Assembly (NCBI GenBank): GCA_013399015.1
Contig: VWZX01004666.1
Coordinates: forward strand, 2,171,603-2,235,602
Reading direction: 5' to 3'
DNA: 64,000 nt
Origin: Galbula dea
Taxonomy: Eukaryota; Chordata; Aves; Piciformes; Galbulidae
The notes below the pieces were generated by a model, which was not told where the DNA came from, searched no databases, and was given only the letters and a program-made list of their open reading frames with translations. Shown here in pieces: positions 13,353-27,345 of this stretch. The translations under genes were made by a program, and so were the position numbers. Numbering within the stretch: the stretch's first letter is position 1; every line of letters starts with the position of its first letter.

Positions 13353-16300
13353 TTATTAAAAAAATAATGACAGACTTCCCTAGATCTGGAATCATTATGG
13401 TCAGGAAAAACCTCTCAGAATTCAGGAGAGGATTGTCACAAATATCATCTGAATGGGCAAGGTGTCTGTAGGAAAGCAGACCCTTTTAAAAAAGCCTTTT
13501 CAAGTGCATTTTTTATCCAGCTCTTCACACCCATCTCCCCAAGACACTTTGCTCCTGCTTTATCGGTTTCCTGCTGTACATCCAGTGGTTGGAGAAGTGA
13601 GGAGCTCAAAGAGGCAGAGTTGTAAAATGAAGCTGGATAAATATTGATTACATTTTAAAATCTGAATAATTGTTGGGTCTGTACTGTTGGGTAGAGAAAA
13701 GGAGTTAAAGATTTGCTTTCTCTTTGGTGTGATAAATGGCACATTCTATGTAATACCAATGATGGATGCAGCCTGAAAGGTCAGGGGAATTCCCAGCACA
13801 GGGTCTGACCTTTATTTTACTCAGTTCTCCTCACTGAGGTTTAGAATAAATTCACCAGTTAGAAGGAATCTACCACTGGAGGTTTTATCTTTGTTTTTTA
13901 TTTTTGAATAAGCTTTTTCACTTTAAATTCTTCTCAGGGATTTTTATTTTTTGTGGAGGTTTTTGTTTTGTTTCGTTTGGGGTTGGTGGTTTTTGTGATT
14001 TATATTTTTATTTTTGTTTTTAGTAGCAGGAGGAGGTGAGGAGAAAGGAACATTTCTAAACAACATTTGGAAAATTTCAGAGGCCAAACGAAAAGGAGAC
14101 ACTTTCTTTTTTGGAGCTTTGAGATTAGTCATGCTGCTGTCTGTTTTGGAAAAAGTGTTGATATAATAGAGAGCCCAATCTTGTGTTAATATGTATAGAC
14201 TGATATAGCTTTCTCTATGCTGCAGAAATCCTTCCAACTGTAATAAATTGGAACCCCTTTATTCTGAGAAGAGCAATTATCAGAATGCGGCATATTTCTC
14301 CCCCTTCTTTTCACCTAACTTTGTGCACTCTTCTATGTTTTTTTGGGCTTGTGTAAGCCCCCAAATGAAAAGGATTTATTTAGTATTGACTGAAAGTTTG
14401 AAAGTGTAATTTAACAGGAATATGTTAAGGGGAAAACTTCCGTTACTATGGATAAGGGATTAGGATCCTAGATTACTTTCCCAGCTAAAACAGAAGAGAT
14501 GCATTTTCTAAGTGATTGAAAAGTGACACAGAGGAGTTATTTAGGTATGTGCTGTTTCAGGACCATGACCCACTATTTAGTAGCTATGTGGAAATCACTA
14601 AGAAGGTACTTGCGGTTCATGATCCTAAATAGGAGGATATGTACTGGTGGAGGATATGATCCCGAAGCTGCTCAGATACTTCTGGAGGCTCTGGTGGGTC
14701 CATGCCTTCAGATGTATCCCCTGTGAGCCAGATGAGTCATGTTATCTCAATATTTCTAAGCAGGAAGCTGAATTACAAAGAGACTTAGAAACTGCACTGG
14801 ATTCTCTGAATATGGATACACAGCAGCAGTTGAAGTCATCAGGAGAGGACAGAAAGGTAGAGTTAAGTTGAAAATGTTGCTTACAAGGAAAACCACTGTA
14901 GCTGTGTAGGTTAAACTAAAAGCAGCCCTTTCTCAGGCCAATAAGTGATGCAGGATGGTGCAGAAACTGTCTTCTGCCCTGCATGATATTGCACTGTTCA
15001 TCAGCAGCTATCTCTGTTCATCACCAGTGATTTCTGTGAATTTGCCTTACAAATACGTAAAACAAGATCTGTTGGACTATACAGGGAAGACTTCTGGGAC
15101 ACGTGAGGGTACTATTGTGGAATGAGGTTTAATGTTATTGTGGCCACCAAGATTTCAGAATACAAAAGAAGCAAGGCTTTTAGGAGGAGAGGTAGTAATT
15201 TTTCTTAGCCCATCTGGTATTATTGGACAAGGAGGACAAGTTTTGTCTTTGTTTTGTGACACAGACACTCTGCCAGCAAGTTGCATCTTATGAATCACAT
15301 CTGGTGCCTGGAGAGCCAGGCTGGATTTTCATCTGGTAAATACAGGTCCAAGAATTCTATCCAAATTATGTGTATGCTGGCTTTACAGCCAGATGTTCAC
15401 AAAAATTTGTTCAACAGTTTTGGGGCTCACTGAGTATAACTTGCATCTTTTCCACACAGTATGGTGTTTGTGAAATAAGGATGGAGGGACCAGTTTTCTT
15501 TTCTGGAAAAGTCCCATAGGTGGCACAGGTGAGGAGCCTGTAACATCTGCTGGACATTGTTGGTTGTTGCCCTCAGACTGGTCCTGATTTATCTGAGAGA
15601 TCTGTGATTTCTTTGCCTGTCTCACTCCAAGAAGTTTCTAACAATTCAAAGCATCTGAGCATGCTAAACATTCCTAGAAGAACAATCTAGCACTAGTGAG
15701 AGTCCTTGCTGGTTTTGAACTGGTTATAATGAAGATTTTTTTTTTTTTTTCATTTAAAATTCAAGATTCTGTAAGTGAATGTTAAATCACTGCATGCTTA
15801 GGAGAGCAGATCCTTCAGAAGAAATCCCCACCATAATCCCACTGAAAAGCAGGTATCTGAAAAACAGTGAAAATTGCAGAACCATCTCCTTCCCTTTTCT
15901 TTTGATTAATTTCCCATTTATTTTTCAAATTACTCCAGAAATACCTGCATTTCAAAGCTGAAATTTAGGATAGCACTTGCAATGTAGAAGCTTTTGTGTT
16001 TCCTAAATTTGAGAGTGTTGCCCAAATTACAGGATGTATTTTTAATGTTAATTTGACTTGTTCAAAAGTTGAAGTAGATTCCCATCTGAGCACTGTTGAA
16101 GATATCATCTTCAGTTTGTTCCATTTAACAGACACCATTCACAGAAGACACTTGGTAGACCTATTTAAATAAAAAACTATACTGAAAATATGACAGAAGA
16201 AATATGTTTTTTTTAAATCAAATGAATAGGGTTCTACCTTTTGCATATAGCAACTCCTGAAAAGAATTAGCTTTGACCAGTTAATCAGTACTAACATTTA

Positions 16301-19300
16301 TTACTCAAAATGTTATCCCTTTTGATCTGACAGGCTTGTTTGGGGTAATTTGTTAAAGGTGACAAAAAAGCTCATATACCTCTCGTTCATTTTGACCTTT
16401 CTTACTATTAGGAAATTAATTTCAGAACTGAAACAAATGTATTAGTGTTGTCATTATTAAAAAAAAAAAAGACAAAAATAAAAGATGAATACCTTGCCTT
16501 CAAGCTGTTTCTTCATATTAATCCATCACACAGTAACATGATCGCTTTTTGACACATAACATCTTACCAAGACATCCACAGCAGCTCTTATTAAATACTG
16601 CACATAAATTCCAAGTGCTGGAAGTTATTGATAGAAAATGGTGAATAATAAAAAGTATAGATATGGAAACACATGGAGAGGAGAAAGGTTTTCTTTAGTG
16701 AAAAGGTTTCTCAGGTCTGGAGGTGTGGTTTTATACTTGTCAAGGGTAAAAACAAGTAAATACTTAGTTTATCCCTTGGTAATGTATTGTTTTGTAACTC
16801 ACAAAGCAGGTAAATACATCTAATGAGTAGCTTTCTTACTGAGAATTTTTAGGTGATCTTTCTGTTCTGCTCAGTGGAAGCAAGTTTCGATCCAGTCAGA
16901 TTTCAAGGCCTGGAACTGCATTTTCTTCTTGTTCTAGCAGTGTTTGTTTTCCTTTATTTCATTTTAATATTTACTGCTGTTTACCCATAATTCCTACTAC
17001 ATCCTCCCCCTAAATCGCCTGTAGCTCTTGGAAGCGTGTTGGTAAGGTGCCGTAGTGAATAACAGTCATGAGCAATCCCTTTCATCATTTCCAGTTATAT
17101 ATCAAAGCAAACATTTGAGCTGTATGGACAAATTAAATGATGCACTACTCCAAGATATAAGGAACTACAGACTTGCTAAACACTGGTGGCTGTCAAGCAG
17201 AGTCGCTGCGTAATGCTGAATTGCAGTCACAGTTGTTAATGAGGGCTTAAGCCTGGCAGGGTTTGAAGTTCATGTGGAATCTGAATAAACAGTCAAAACA
17301 TTTGGATGCTTGTTCAGAAGAAATTTTATTTACTCTTACTCTTTGTATTGATATGTCTGTAAATATGGGCTTTACAGCTTTGGAAAACTTCAGCAAGGGT
17401 CATGACGTAGACAAGAATGAGAATTACAGTAAGATATTGTTGAGATGCCTTTTTAGTCAATACACTTAGCATGCAATGGGCTCTGGCTTTACAGAGTTAC
17501 ATTCATCATGTAACAATATTATTGAACCTTAGCAGCCTCTTTGATTTGGGAATTCCACCTTTCCAAGGAATCCACTTAATATCTGGATTTTAAGTCTACA
17601 GTTCATGGGTAGACTAGAGGAGAAGGATCATGTCAGCTGCATTTTAAATACCATGTGGATAAATCAATCAAGTATTATCACATCAGAACAACACCACCTA
17701 TTATTTTGCAAAGACGAGTTCAGCAAAGTGCCAGTTGTGCACTGTGGACAGATATGTTTATGCAACTATCAGCAACTGCTGCTTTCCTTTTTCAGAGCTT
17801 AAATGGAAGGCATGCTCCTGAAACTAAAGGACACGATTTGTTACTATTGGTGTTGCTGTTTTACTGTACCATGGAGTCAGAGTAAAGAAAATGTTAAGAA
17901 TGATTTTCAGTGAGAGGTGAAACACAACCTTGGTAAAGGGAGTTACACAGGAATGGAGCATCTCTTTGCACTGGGACATAGCACTAGCAGGGAAGGGTGT
18001 CCATGCCAAGGTGTACGTTTCAACTCCCATGATCATCATCATCTTGCTGTTCCACTCTCTTCCCCTTCCTAATAACTTGATGTTGGTCTTTAATCATGAA
18101 GTTGTTTGTAGTCATGCAGATGACCTTGAATTCCAAATCCAGTGTCCTGGAAGGAGTGTATGGAGGTGTATATGGTGAGGGAAGATGTTCCTTGTGTTAC
18201 TTGCTGTTTGCTGGCTGTCTGAAAACATGTCAAATGCAAGTAGTTATGCCAAGGTTTTAAGGGGAAAATGGATCCTGTCCCACTCTTCCCATTCCTATTT
18301 CAGACAGTGAACAAGAGATAATGATTTTCCTTTAATGCAATTTGAGGGGCAAAGCTAACTTTTCAGAAATGAGAAAGAACTTTGAAAAGAAGAGATAAAG
18401 CCAGAAAGTCCAAAGTGGTGATCAGAAAGAAGGCTTTGTGTAGGGGAAAGACATGATGTCTGCTGGGAAGGAAAGAAAAGACCATGCCCTGGTCTGTCCT
18501 TTTGAATCAAAGGCAAGGCTTGGGTAAATGTAGACCATTGCAGCCAGGAATTCTTTCCTGGCTGAGAGCTTCTGTTTACTGAGGACTGGGTTACCTTATT
18601 AATTTGATTTCTGGAATTTGAATTTGATTTGAAGTATGAAAAGGAGAGGAAATATCTAAATAAATGTATCAGTGTCTGCAAACTGACTCTCTCTTGCTCT
18701 CCTTATATTTCTTGTGTTGTGCTCAGAAGAGCTGAAAGTGGTTTTCTTTGCAGTTTTGTTTTGCTTTGCTTTAAAATATCCTTTCTGGCATGTGAGCCAA
18801 CAGGGGAAAAATGCAATCCAAGTAAAGGGGAAATTTACAAATTCTACAAATGGACTGAAAAGCTGAGAAAATGGTGATATCTGAAAGCACCATCTCAAAC
18901 AAAAGTAGAGCATGATGCACATAATACCAGAACACTTTGATTTTATTATTGTTGTTGTTATTGTCCTGGATATATTTACTAAATTGGCTAAATGAAATAA
19001 CTCAGATTTTGGAGATTTTCTCTCTCTTGTCTCACCTCACTAAATCTGTGTGAATGCTAATAGAAACAGTGAATGGATATAGTGTTGAAAATTCACTGGT
19101 GGTTTGCTATGTACGTGAAGACCAAATGCATTGAGCTCTGTGTACTTTCTGGAAGAGACTATCAGGAGAGTTGTGGGTAAACATTGCTTCCTGAAACTAG
19201 ACCCCGTCGGATCTTCAATCACATTGTCACAATCAGGGAACACACTTGTGAAATGCAGGTAATTGTGAGTCACCTGTACTGGCTTCTGGTAGATTTGTCA

Positions 19301-20423
19301 TTTCTGCAGCAACTTGGAAGACAGAGACAAGAACAATCTGTTAGCTTAGCCAGTCCACCCCCACAGCCAGCCAACTTATTTCTTACCCTACTGCATTGTT
19401 TGTTTTTTTTTTTCAAAAACCCACACTTTGTTCTGTTTTAAGAGTTATTTTCTGTACTGTTATGAGGAAACCCACTATCACATTGAAGTTGCATTTACTC
19501 AAATACAAAACAATCACAAAGGGACAATTGTGTGCAGCACGTAGAACACTTTGTACTACACACATGAAATTGGCCATATTATAACAATATTAGGAGAGTT
19601 CTGGCCCTAGGGTTTTTTTGTTGTTGTTCTTTCTGAGGCTTGTGACATACACACTTAAGATTTTATTTAAATGAATTCTCTATGTAATATTTAGCTTAAA
19701 GGCAGTTTAAGGGTTTGGTTTGGTGGGGCAGAAGGACAGAAAAATACATTTTTGTGGAAAGTAGTCCCTTCTAAACAAGATGTATGTTTGTTTGTTTGTT
19801 TTCTTGAAAGTCTATGTGCTCTGCTGTAGTCCCTTTTTTAGCTAGAAAAGCTTAGGCAGTAACCCTTCAGATAGCTCCACTCTTTTCTTTTGGAGGATAT
19901 GGGCTGCTTGCACTTACACCCTCTGTCACAGGCAGAATTCTAGCTGGTTCCAGTAAAAATCTGATGACTATCTTGTTTTCTGCTAGGCTTCCCGTGTGGG
20001 TAGGCAGACACACCACTAAAACGTCAGCTGGGCTTGACTCCTCATCCAACTATCTGGTGAGCCACCAATTCAGTGAGTCAGAATAATGAACTGATTGAGA
20101 AAAATGATTGATTTTGCAATGCGATCAGTATGCTGCTGAATATCATGAGAAGCATGTGATCATTACAGAGAGTGGTTTGGTTTTATGGATCACTCTGTAT
20201 TGTTTCTTGGCATCTCAGTTTTCTCCCATCATCACTGAGATACAAAAGGATATTTTGTAGTTTCTTTTCACAAATTTAAAAATACTTAAGCTCAGCAAAA
20301 CAAGCTATCCCCTTTAATAGGCCACAGATCCATAGTGATAGAGAATAAGTGGAGGACTGAATTGAAACAAATTTCTTTCTCATCAGATCTTCACAGGACA
20401 GACACAATTTTTGGAAGATAGCA
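13353..20423. other. Intron, mostly featureless
   Basis: It holds the T-rich tract at 13880, a T run at 15739-15750, an A run at 16459-16470 and a TTTG run at 19786-19801. Open frames such as 14647-14871 lack splice context and known domains. Confidence 0.6.
13880..14025. repeat. T-rich low-complexity tract
   Basis: T runs are broken by G or A (TTTTTGTTTTGTTTCG, TTTTTATTTTTGTTTTTAG). It could be read as a poly-A type tract on the other strand, but no element body is seen. Confidence 0.7.
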
Positions 20424-20713
20424 AGGGGGAGGTTGGTCTCTTCTCCCAGGTAACTAGCAATAAGACAAGAGGAAAAGGCCTCAAGTTGCACTGAGGGAAG
20501 TTCAGGTTGTATATTAGGAAAAATTTCTTTACTGAAAGACTGCCTAAGTATTGGAACTGGCTCCCCAGGGAAGTGGAGGAGTCAGCATCCCTGGAGGTGC
20601 TCAAAAAACATGTAGATGTAGCACTTTGTGGTATGATTTAGTAGACGTCCCGTTGGGTCAATGACTGGACTTGATGATCTTTGAGGTCTCTTCCAATCTC
20701 AATGATTCTGTGA
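20424..20713 (+). mobile_element. CR1 LINE 3' end
   Basis: This 5'-truncated copy begins around GGGGAGGTTGGTCTCTTCTC. It encodes the last residues of the CR1 ORF2 (KYWNWLPREVEESASLEVL), then the 3' UTR, and ends in AATGATTCTGTGA. The C-terminal motif WxxLPREV..SPSLEVxK is shared with the copies at 35.9 and 43.5 kb. Confidence 0.92.
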
Positions 20714-22039
20714 AAAACATGACAGCCCTCTGATCTCAGGAAAGAGTTTGTTGGTAGGGAAAGGTGAAACTGGCAGAAGACATCAGCAAATCACACAAAT
20801 TAGTTGAGTCCAGTTCAGCTGATGGCCTTTGGCTGGACTTGACCAGCAGGATCATTCCATCTTATCATCTTACAAATAAGCAACACCCCAGTAGACAAAC
20901 CCCACCTCCTGAAACCGTGCTTACAGCTGGGGCCAGCTGCATCCACAGACATGGAAGAAGTAGGAGCAGGATAAGAACCACTGATGTTCAAGGTAAGGAA
21001 GGACAGGTAGCCCAACCTACAAGGCAAGGTTTGGGGCACCTTTCCCTCTGTAGCTTGAATATTAGTGATTCTTGTGCTGATGGTGGCACTACAGGCATGT
21101 AATGGGGGACAAGAAGCAGCTGCTATGTTGATGAGGCTCCAAAGTCTGGTCTCTGCAGCTCTGACAGGAGAACTGGCTCTTCATTTATTTTTCTTATCAT
21201 GGGCTTTTCATCCAACTGCAATCAAGGAGAGTGTGTGTGTGTGTGTGTGTGTGTTAGTCCTTGACATTTATGGACAGGGACTGTGACTTTCTCCCCGTTG
21301 CCTCCCTAAATCACTTCTGACTATCCTGGAGAGGAAGAGCCTGACTCAACCCCAAAAATAATCTCTTTCCTGCTTCTTCCACAACAGCACAAAGCTGTGG
21401 AGAGTTGAGGTTGGATTCTAGACCCAAGCTCCTTGTTCAGACCCTCTTCATGCTCTATAGAAACAGGATATATTTATTTCCCCAGCTATGCACATATTCT
21501 TCATGCAGGTGGTTCCTGTACTTACAATGAGCTGCCAGCCGTGATGCTCAGCCTCCCCAAGCCACAGAAAATTCTAACGGTTCCTTTAAAACATCTGTAC
21601 AGTGACTTTCCTTTTCCCTTGATCCTGATTCTCGCTGCAGTCTTCCTAACAAGGGAGTTGTTACCCAAAGACTTGTTATCCCTCTCTCTTCTGATGACTC
21701 GCCTGACAGCTCTGTCTGTATGTAAATTAACTTTTTGTGTATTTTATTTTTTATCCAGAGGCATCTTGGTTTTGGCAGTCTCATCAAAAAAGCATATTTT
21801 GCTCTAAATTACCCCCAGATCCCCAAAATGCCTCCCACATCACACTTAAAAATCATTCTTTCTTCTTCTGATTGGGAATTTCAGCAACACTTAAGTCTTA
21901 AAATAAATGGCTTGTTTGTGGTTGAATGCTTCCCCTACATGACACCTTTTTTTATTAATATCTGCACATCTGTTTGTTTAATTATTTGATCTCCTGCATG
22001 AGACCAAAAGTCATAATTTTTTAGAATTTCATGTAAGCT
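20714..22039. other. Intron with (GT) microsatellite
   Basis: Only the GT run at 21231 is notable. Open frames of 112 and 124 codons (20764-21102, 21433-21807) are overlapped by opposite-strand frames, have no known domain and are attributed to chance. Confidence 0.6.
21231..21254. repeat. (GT)12 microsatellite
   Basis: A perfect dinucleotide run lies between AAGGAGA and TAGTCC. Confidence 0.98.
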
Positions 22040-22640
22040 GACCAAAGAAAATCTCATTTGGGGTCACAGCAGCTTTCATTCCTTTGCCTTTTGGGCAGCA
22101 GGCCAATGTCAGTCACTTATCATAAATAATCAGTTTCATCAGGTTACTGCAGAGATTCAGCCAATTGCAGACATGCAGAGGGTAAATCTGGCCTTAACTC
22201 CAGGCTGAAAGTGGCCTTTCAAAACTAATTTGGGGATTTACAAGACGACAGACAGGCTCTCCTTGTGTGCTGAGTCGCCTGCTCCTTGTTGTTGCTGGTT
22301 GGGTATTTTTTTTAATTGCCTAGTTAATATAATCTGACACACTTCTAATGGCCCGCTGGTGAGTTCAATAGGGGAGTCGTTTTCATCAGGTGTTGGTAAT
22401 AGGGTAAAGGAGCTTGGTTTAAAACCTGTTAAAGATGCAGCAATCTTTTTTAAAAGCTCACTGTTAGCAGCTCTTCTGGAGCCTCTGCTAAAGGATATTA
22501 ATGTCAGGAGTTGCTTTGCTACCAGAGGCTCAAGCTGAGTTTTGCCCTGCTCTTGTGTACATTTGGTAAGTAGGAAATTGCCAGTCCTTGTGACAAATCC
22601 TGGAGTGGAGCTTTGGGATGCAGAATTTGTGGCTGAGTCT
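22040..22640. promoter_or_regulatory. Weak candidate conserved element
   Basis: Repeat-free, with mixed motifs such as TTATCATAAATAATCAG, CAGCCAATTGCAG and CCTAGTTAATATAATC. The minus strand is open for 153 codons (22238-22699), with no recognisable domain; the open frame may be by chance. Confidence 0.22.
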
Positions 22641-24234
22641 GGGGCAGAATAAACTGGGCCCTGGGAGGAAACCCCTGCTGAGTGTCGTAGAAACACCAAA
22701 GGGCTTAGTGTGTGAAGTCCAGGTCATGTCTGAGAGCAGGGGCAGAACTGTTCCCGGCTATGTGTCTGGGAAGAGATTGTTCAGGGAAGAAAACTCCATT
22801 TTTTAGAGAGCATGCAGGAGGTGAAAGAATCACTGGAAAGCCATAGGCTGTGTGTTTGGAAGGTTATGTAGGAACTAACCAAGCATGCTGTGTCCTTCTG
22901 AGCCTGAGTTGAGTATTGTGTCCTGTGCTATGACCATTTAAAGTATTGAAATGTTTGATATTTCTCTTGACAGAGTATGATCTATTTCAAAACTGCTGCA
23001 AAGAAATGACCACTTTTAAATTCCTCAAACTGCCCTAGCAGCCACTATTGGCTCTATTTCTCATTAAGTTGGAACTTGTAATGATGAGGTGAAAAGTATA
23101 AAGTCACAGTGAAAAGGAAAAGGTTTTTTAGGCTAAGGTTTCCTGCTGAAATGTGTTTCTTCTTCCCAAATATTAGACAGACTGCTAGACCTGAGGAGGT
23201 TTTTCATTTGTGTACACTTAATTTCCTGTTCTATATTTTGCCTGAATTCATACTGTGGTTTTGCTTAAGAAATTTAAGCATTTGTTGAAATTTCTTCTGC
23301 TTGACAGTCCTATTTTGGAGCAAGAACCTGCAATAATTCTTCCTTGCCCCTTGCTGTGAACTTGCCTTCTCATGTACCTGAAGGGAGGCAAACATAGCGA
23401 GCTGTCAGCCTTTCTTTCCCTTTGCAAATAGGGATGGATCAAAGCTGTGGGTTAATTTAGTTTCAAAATATATACAGTTTGGATACAAGCTGAAACTTCA
23501 ACTTTGAAGGACAAGCTTACTTCTAATTGCAAACCACTCCAGCTTTATTGAGTTAGTCATTGTTATTTCATCAGCCCCTTTTGATTTTCATGGTTTCTTG
23601 GCACATGTTAATAACTGAACCACTGTCTGTGCTCTCTGACCCATGTTATACCTTTGTTACACAGTCTCTATTTTTTCTGCCTGAGGGTCTTTGATTGACA
23701 TCATGAGCTAAGGGACCCATATCATCAAGTATGATGTGAAGTTTAGCCCTCTGGATTTTAACTGGAGAAGGACCACAGATACCGCACAAAGTTTTAGCCA
23801 CGTAACAATCTGGCAGGAGAGAGAAGAGAAAAAGTCAGGACTCCAGCTTTCAAATGGTAGAAAGAGAGAGGGCATTTTGAGTGTTTTTTCTGCGCAGCTG
23901 TGTGTGTTTGCCTGCCATGTCCAGTCATCCTCCTGCCACAGCAACAGGCTTGATGCACAGAGCACCAAAGCAATACTGTTTTCATTTTGTGAGAGGTCCA
24001 GGCTGCGGGCAACCCCTAAAGAAGCTTGTGCACATAGTGAGCTGTAGGATTGCCCCATCTGTTCTGGGACAGTCAAGGTCCAAGGACAAAGCTACCAGTT
24101 TTCCAGGCTATTGAGAGTGCATTACTTTCCTCTTTTGTTTTGTGTTGTGGCTGAGATGGTAAAGCCTTGCTTGTGCCCTCATATCACGTTGCTATCCCTT
24201 TTATTTTCTTTGTGATCACTGCTAGAAATTTTGT
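22641..24234. other. Intron, nothing recognised
   Basis: No repeat family or exon. Overlapping short frames on both strands around 23708-24114 reflect low stop density, not a gene. Confidence 0.6.
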
Positions 24235-24460
24235 CCGATTAGACGAAACTTTTACCTCTATTAAGCCCCCGAATCTCCATCAAGCGTCTGATAGACTGGG
24301 CCCTAACGGCAGCCGCTTTACTTCTTTTCAGGCATCATCCATCAGGCTGACAGTGACTGCCGATGGGCCAGTCATATTGTCTATATTTCATACACAAACA
24401 TCAGGCCTGCTGACAGCACTTTGCACACTCGGAAATTGCTTTTGCTGTGAGCTGAATTTC
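24235..24460. promoter_or_regulatory. Candidate conserved non-coding element
   Basis: About nine CpG occur within some 200 bp (for example CCGATTAGACG, CCCGAATC, AAGCGTCTG, AACGGCAGCCGC, TGCCGATGG), while the flanks are CpG-poor. There is no repeat similarity and no splice-bounded exon with a known domain. Retained CpG in an intron suggests constraint or an unmethylated regulatory element; this is inference. Confidence 0.35.
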
Positions 24461-26449
24461 AACTAGAGCTTTTTTGCTGGCTCCATCTCTCAGTGTTTAT
24501 GACCCTCAGGAGCAGAGGAACTGCTGTGAATAGATAATGCTGAAAGCACTCTTGTAGCACAGAAGGTTTCATGTCTGAAGTATTTAATGTTTACAGCAAA
24601 TTTGGTGTTTGTTAATTTGCATTTTTATTCTTTCCTTAAAGAACGGTCACCTTATTTTTCTGCTTGTCCTTTGTAAAGATGTGTGGCAATTTGTGCTGGG
24701 GAGACAGTGCTGATGGGATGGGGGGGAAGAGGAGAGGAGGTACTAAGGGCTGGGAGGAAGGCTGCGTAGAGCTACAAAATGTTCCATGACTTGGGCAACA
24801 ATTCTGAATAATGCTGCTTCAGACGATGGGAAAGAAAAGGCTTCCAAGCAGCATGGAGCTACCCCTTTAAGTCAGAATAATTTTGATAGATAACCCATCA
24901 TCAGCTTAAAAATCAAGTACATTAGCATATAGGAAAAAGACTGTAACCTAGAAGGAATCGTATCTGTTCTTTCTTATTGGAGAGCAGATAAACTGTTTTC
25001 ATTACTGGAAAGGACAGCACCTCTCTGCTAATAATACACACCTCCCAGCAGCTGAAGTGGCTTTCTTGTTGGTATAGAAATACTTCTGCTGGAACATAAT
25101 TATTATGTTTGTACGTATGCGAGTTTGAATTCGGATTGATACACAGGGACTGTGAGTTTGTGGGTAGGCCTGAGTCTTTGTCCTTACTGCTGTGGATGTT
25201 TTTACAGACAGAAACGTGATGGTGTCCACCTCTGCATTTGTTTCCAGCTATCCTTGAGAAAGTGGGTGCAGGAGTTTCAGATGAACTATGGAGGTCACAC
25301 AGATTAACCTAACCCTACCAAATATTCCCCAGGCAATCAGAGTGCTATGGCTGGTCAGGAGGTTTTATAAGGACTGTAAAGCATGTACAGAGATGTGCCT
25401 GTAAAACCCTCTCTTACCTGAGAGCTCAATGAGCCATCAAATTCAGGAAAAGAGCAGCCATTGCTTGGGTAAATGTAATGTTAAATGTCCCAAAATTAAA
25501 CTCCAAGCTAGTATATTTTGATGTGCAGCTAGAGTAACCTATGTTCAAGTAACATGAAAGAGAAATTGTCAGAGTAAAAATCCTGTTAACGGGGAAAAAA
25601 AACAAAACAACAACCCTCAAACTTTTCCCTTGGTATCAGGAACAGCTTACTATATATGGTTGAAACAGAAAGATTTTTGAAGTGTTATTTTTTCAGTTGT
25701 TTTAATGCTTTGTTGGGCTTTTTTTTTCCTTTGGTGATTTTTTTCAGCTTGGAGAGAGCTCAAGACTTGACTAGTTGCTTTCTCTGCATACGTGTGGTAG
25801 ATTTTATTGTCATACTCTAGCTCAGTGGTCTTCTGTCTGGGTTGCAAGCTATAAAGGGTGGCATTTAATCTCTGTTCTTTTTTGGCAGGCCAGACTGACA
25901 TTTGTGTTAGTGACTTTTGGTGATGGCGTTGTTTTGGGGTTTTTTTCCCCTACCCTTTTACACTTTGATTTTTAAATGGAAACTGAAGGTTGTACCTATA
26001 ACTTCCTGACAGGGTTAAAGAATGACACTTGTATTTCAAAAATAATTTGGCTGTATGAAAACTGTGGGGCAAAACTGATTTTCCAGAGACAGCATTTTAT
26101 TGATGATACGTTGTATGACCTTTTGCAGCATTATTGTTGAGATATGGGAATGGGAGTATTTCCTGCACTGATTTAACCTAAGGTACAAAACATTAAATAC
26201 AAAGTAAGAGTGGTTTCTTAGCACATTTTAAAAAAGCAGGTTATCTCAATGCTCCTATTACAATAACTCTTGTGCTTCCATCCTGAAGCACAATGAAAGG
26301 GAGTTGTGTTTAGGTCTGCATAATTGCAGGTTATTTGTAGTACAGCATCTCCTGGAAGCTCCTGTTCTGATCAGCATCCCATTGAATTTTCACTACTATA
26401 CATGATGACAAAGCGTCTTCCACAAGAGGTGGTGATTTATGAAGATTAG
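24461..26449. other. Intron, nothing recognised
   Basis: A purine-rich patch GGGGGGAAGAGGAGAGGAGG (24721-24740) and T-rich stretches near 25716 and 25937 are the only visible structure. Confidence 0.6.
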
Positions 26450-26560
26450 ACAGACTGACATTCTGCTGTCTCCATTACAAGACTGAGAGCTAAGAGGAGC
26501 TGAATGACTTGTTGAAGGTCAAATTCAAAGCCCATGTCAGAACTGAGAAATCCATGCACA
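26450..26560 (+). mobile_element. Possible MIR remnant
   Basis: AGAGGAGCTGAATGACTTG then TTGAAGGTCAAATTCAAAGC and CATGTCAGAACTGAGAAATCC resembles the MIR segment GAGAGGTTAAGTGACTTGCCCAAGGTCACA..GCAGAGCTGGG. It is strongly diverged. Confidence 0.4.
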
Positions 26561-27182
26561 TATCATTAAATTATATGGAAGCTTCCTGCCTCTTCTGTTT
26601 CTGCTGGCTTGGGAACAGTACACGCAGGGCTTTCTGAAGCTAGCATTGTAGCAGAAGTATTAGGGAACAGCAGTCTTCAATGTATGATAAATGAGCACAA
26701 TGACTTGGGAACCAATCACAGAAATCCACGAAATATCAAAGCACTGGGAGGTATGCTCCCAGGCAGCTGATGCTGCTTCCTTATATCCAGGCAAGTGGAA
26801 TAATGCCAAAATTACGCATTCTTATTGGAATACTTCTTTATAGCTCTACACCAAAGTGAAGGAAGCAAGGTTCATAGTGTAAAAGTGCAACAAATAGCAA
26901 GGATGTATAACAGTTTCCCTCAAAAAGCTAACTTCCTTCTCCTTTGCCCGCATTCGTTAGTGGTAGAAAATGGACTCAGCTATGAAGGCTTCCTCTCTCC
27001 CTTAAATTAGGTACTTATCCAGAAGTAGGATAGGCAGACATTAGTAGCCTTCTATTTCCACATCATATTTGCAGTTACAACCTCCACCTTTGGTCTATTT
27101 GAAAATGTGCTTCTACAGAAAAAAAATAGATTGTGTTTCAGTACCTGGGGCCTCTACCTACCACATCAAAACAAACAAGAGC

Positions 27183-27345
27183 AGCAGCATAATGGACAGA
27201 AATTGAAAGTGTTGGTTGACTTTTTCTAACATCCTGCATGACCTTGGGCAAGTTGTTTTACCTCAGGGCTTCAGTTTGCCAAGCTGCAATGTGACACTGA
27301 TAACTTCAAGTTAATTGGTGATGTGTTTTATGACCTGCAGAAGAT
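27183..27345 (+). mobile_element. MIR-like SINE remnant
   Basis: CATGACCTTGGGCAAGTTG followed by TTTTACCTCAGGGCTTCAGT matches the MIR core (TGTGACCTTGGGCAAGTCAC..CTCTGAGCCTCAGTTTCC). The upstream part with CAGCATAATGGACAGA fits the MIR 5' region. Confidence 0.65.

Noticed and set aside
22238..22699. Minus-strand open frame of 153 codons
   Set aside because: It is the longest gap-free frame, but one of this length is expected by chance in 64 kb of six-frame sequence. It has no known domain and no splice or promoter context.
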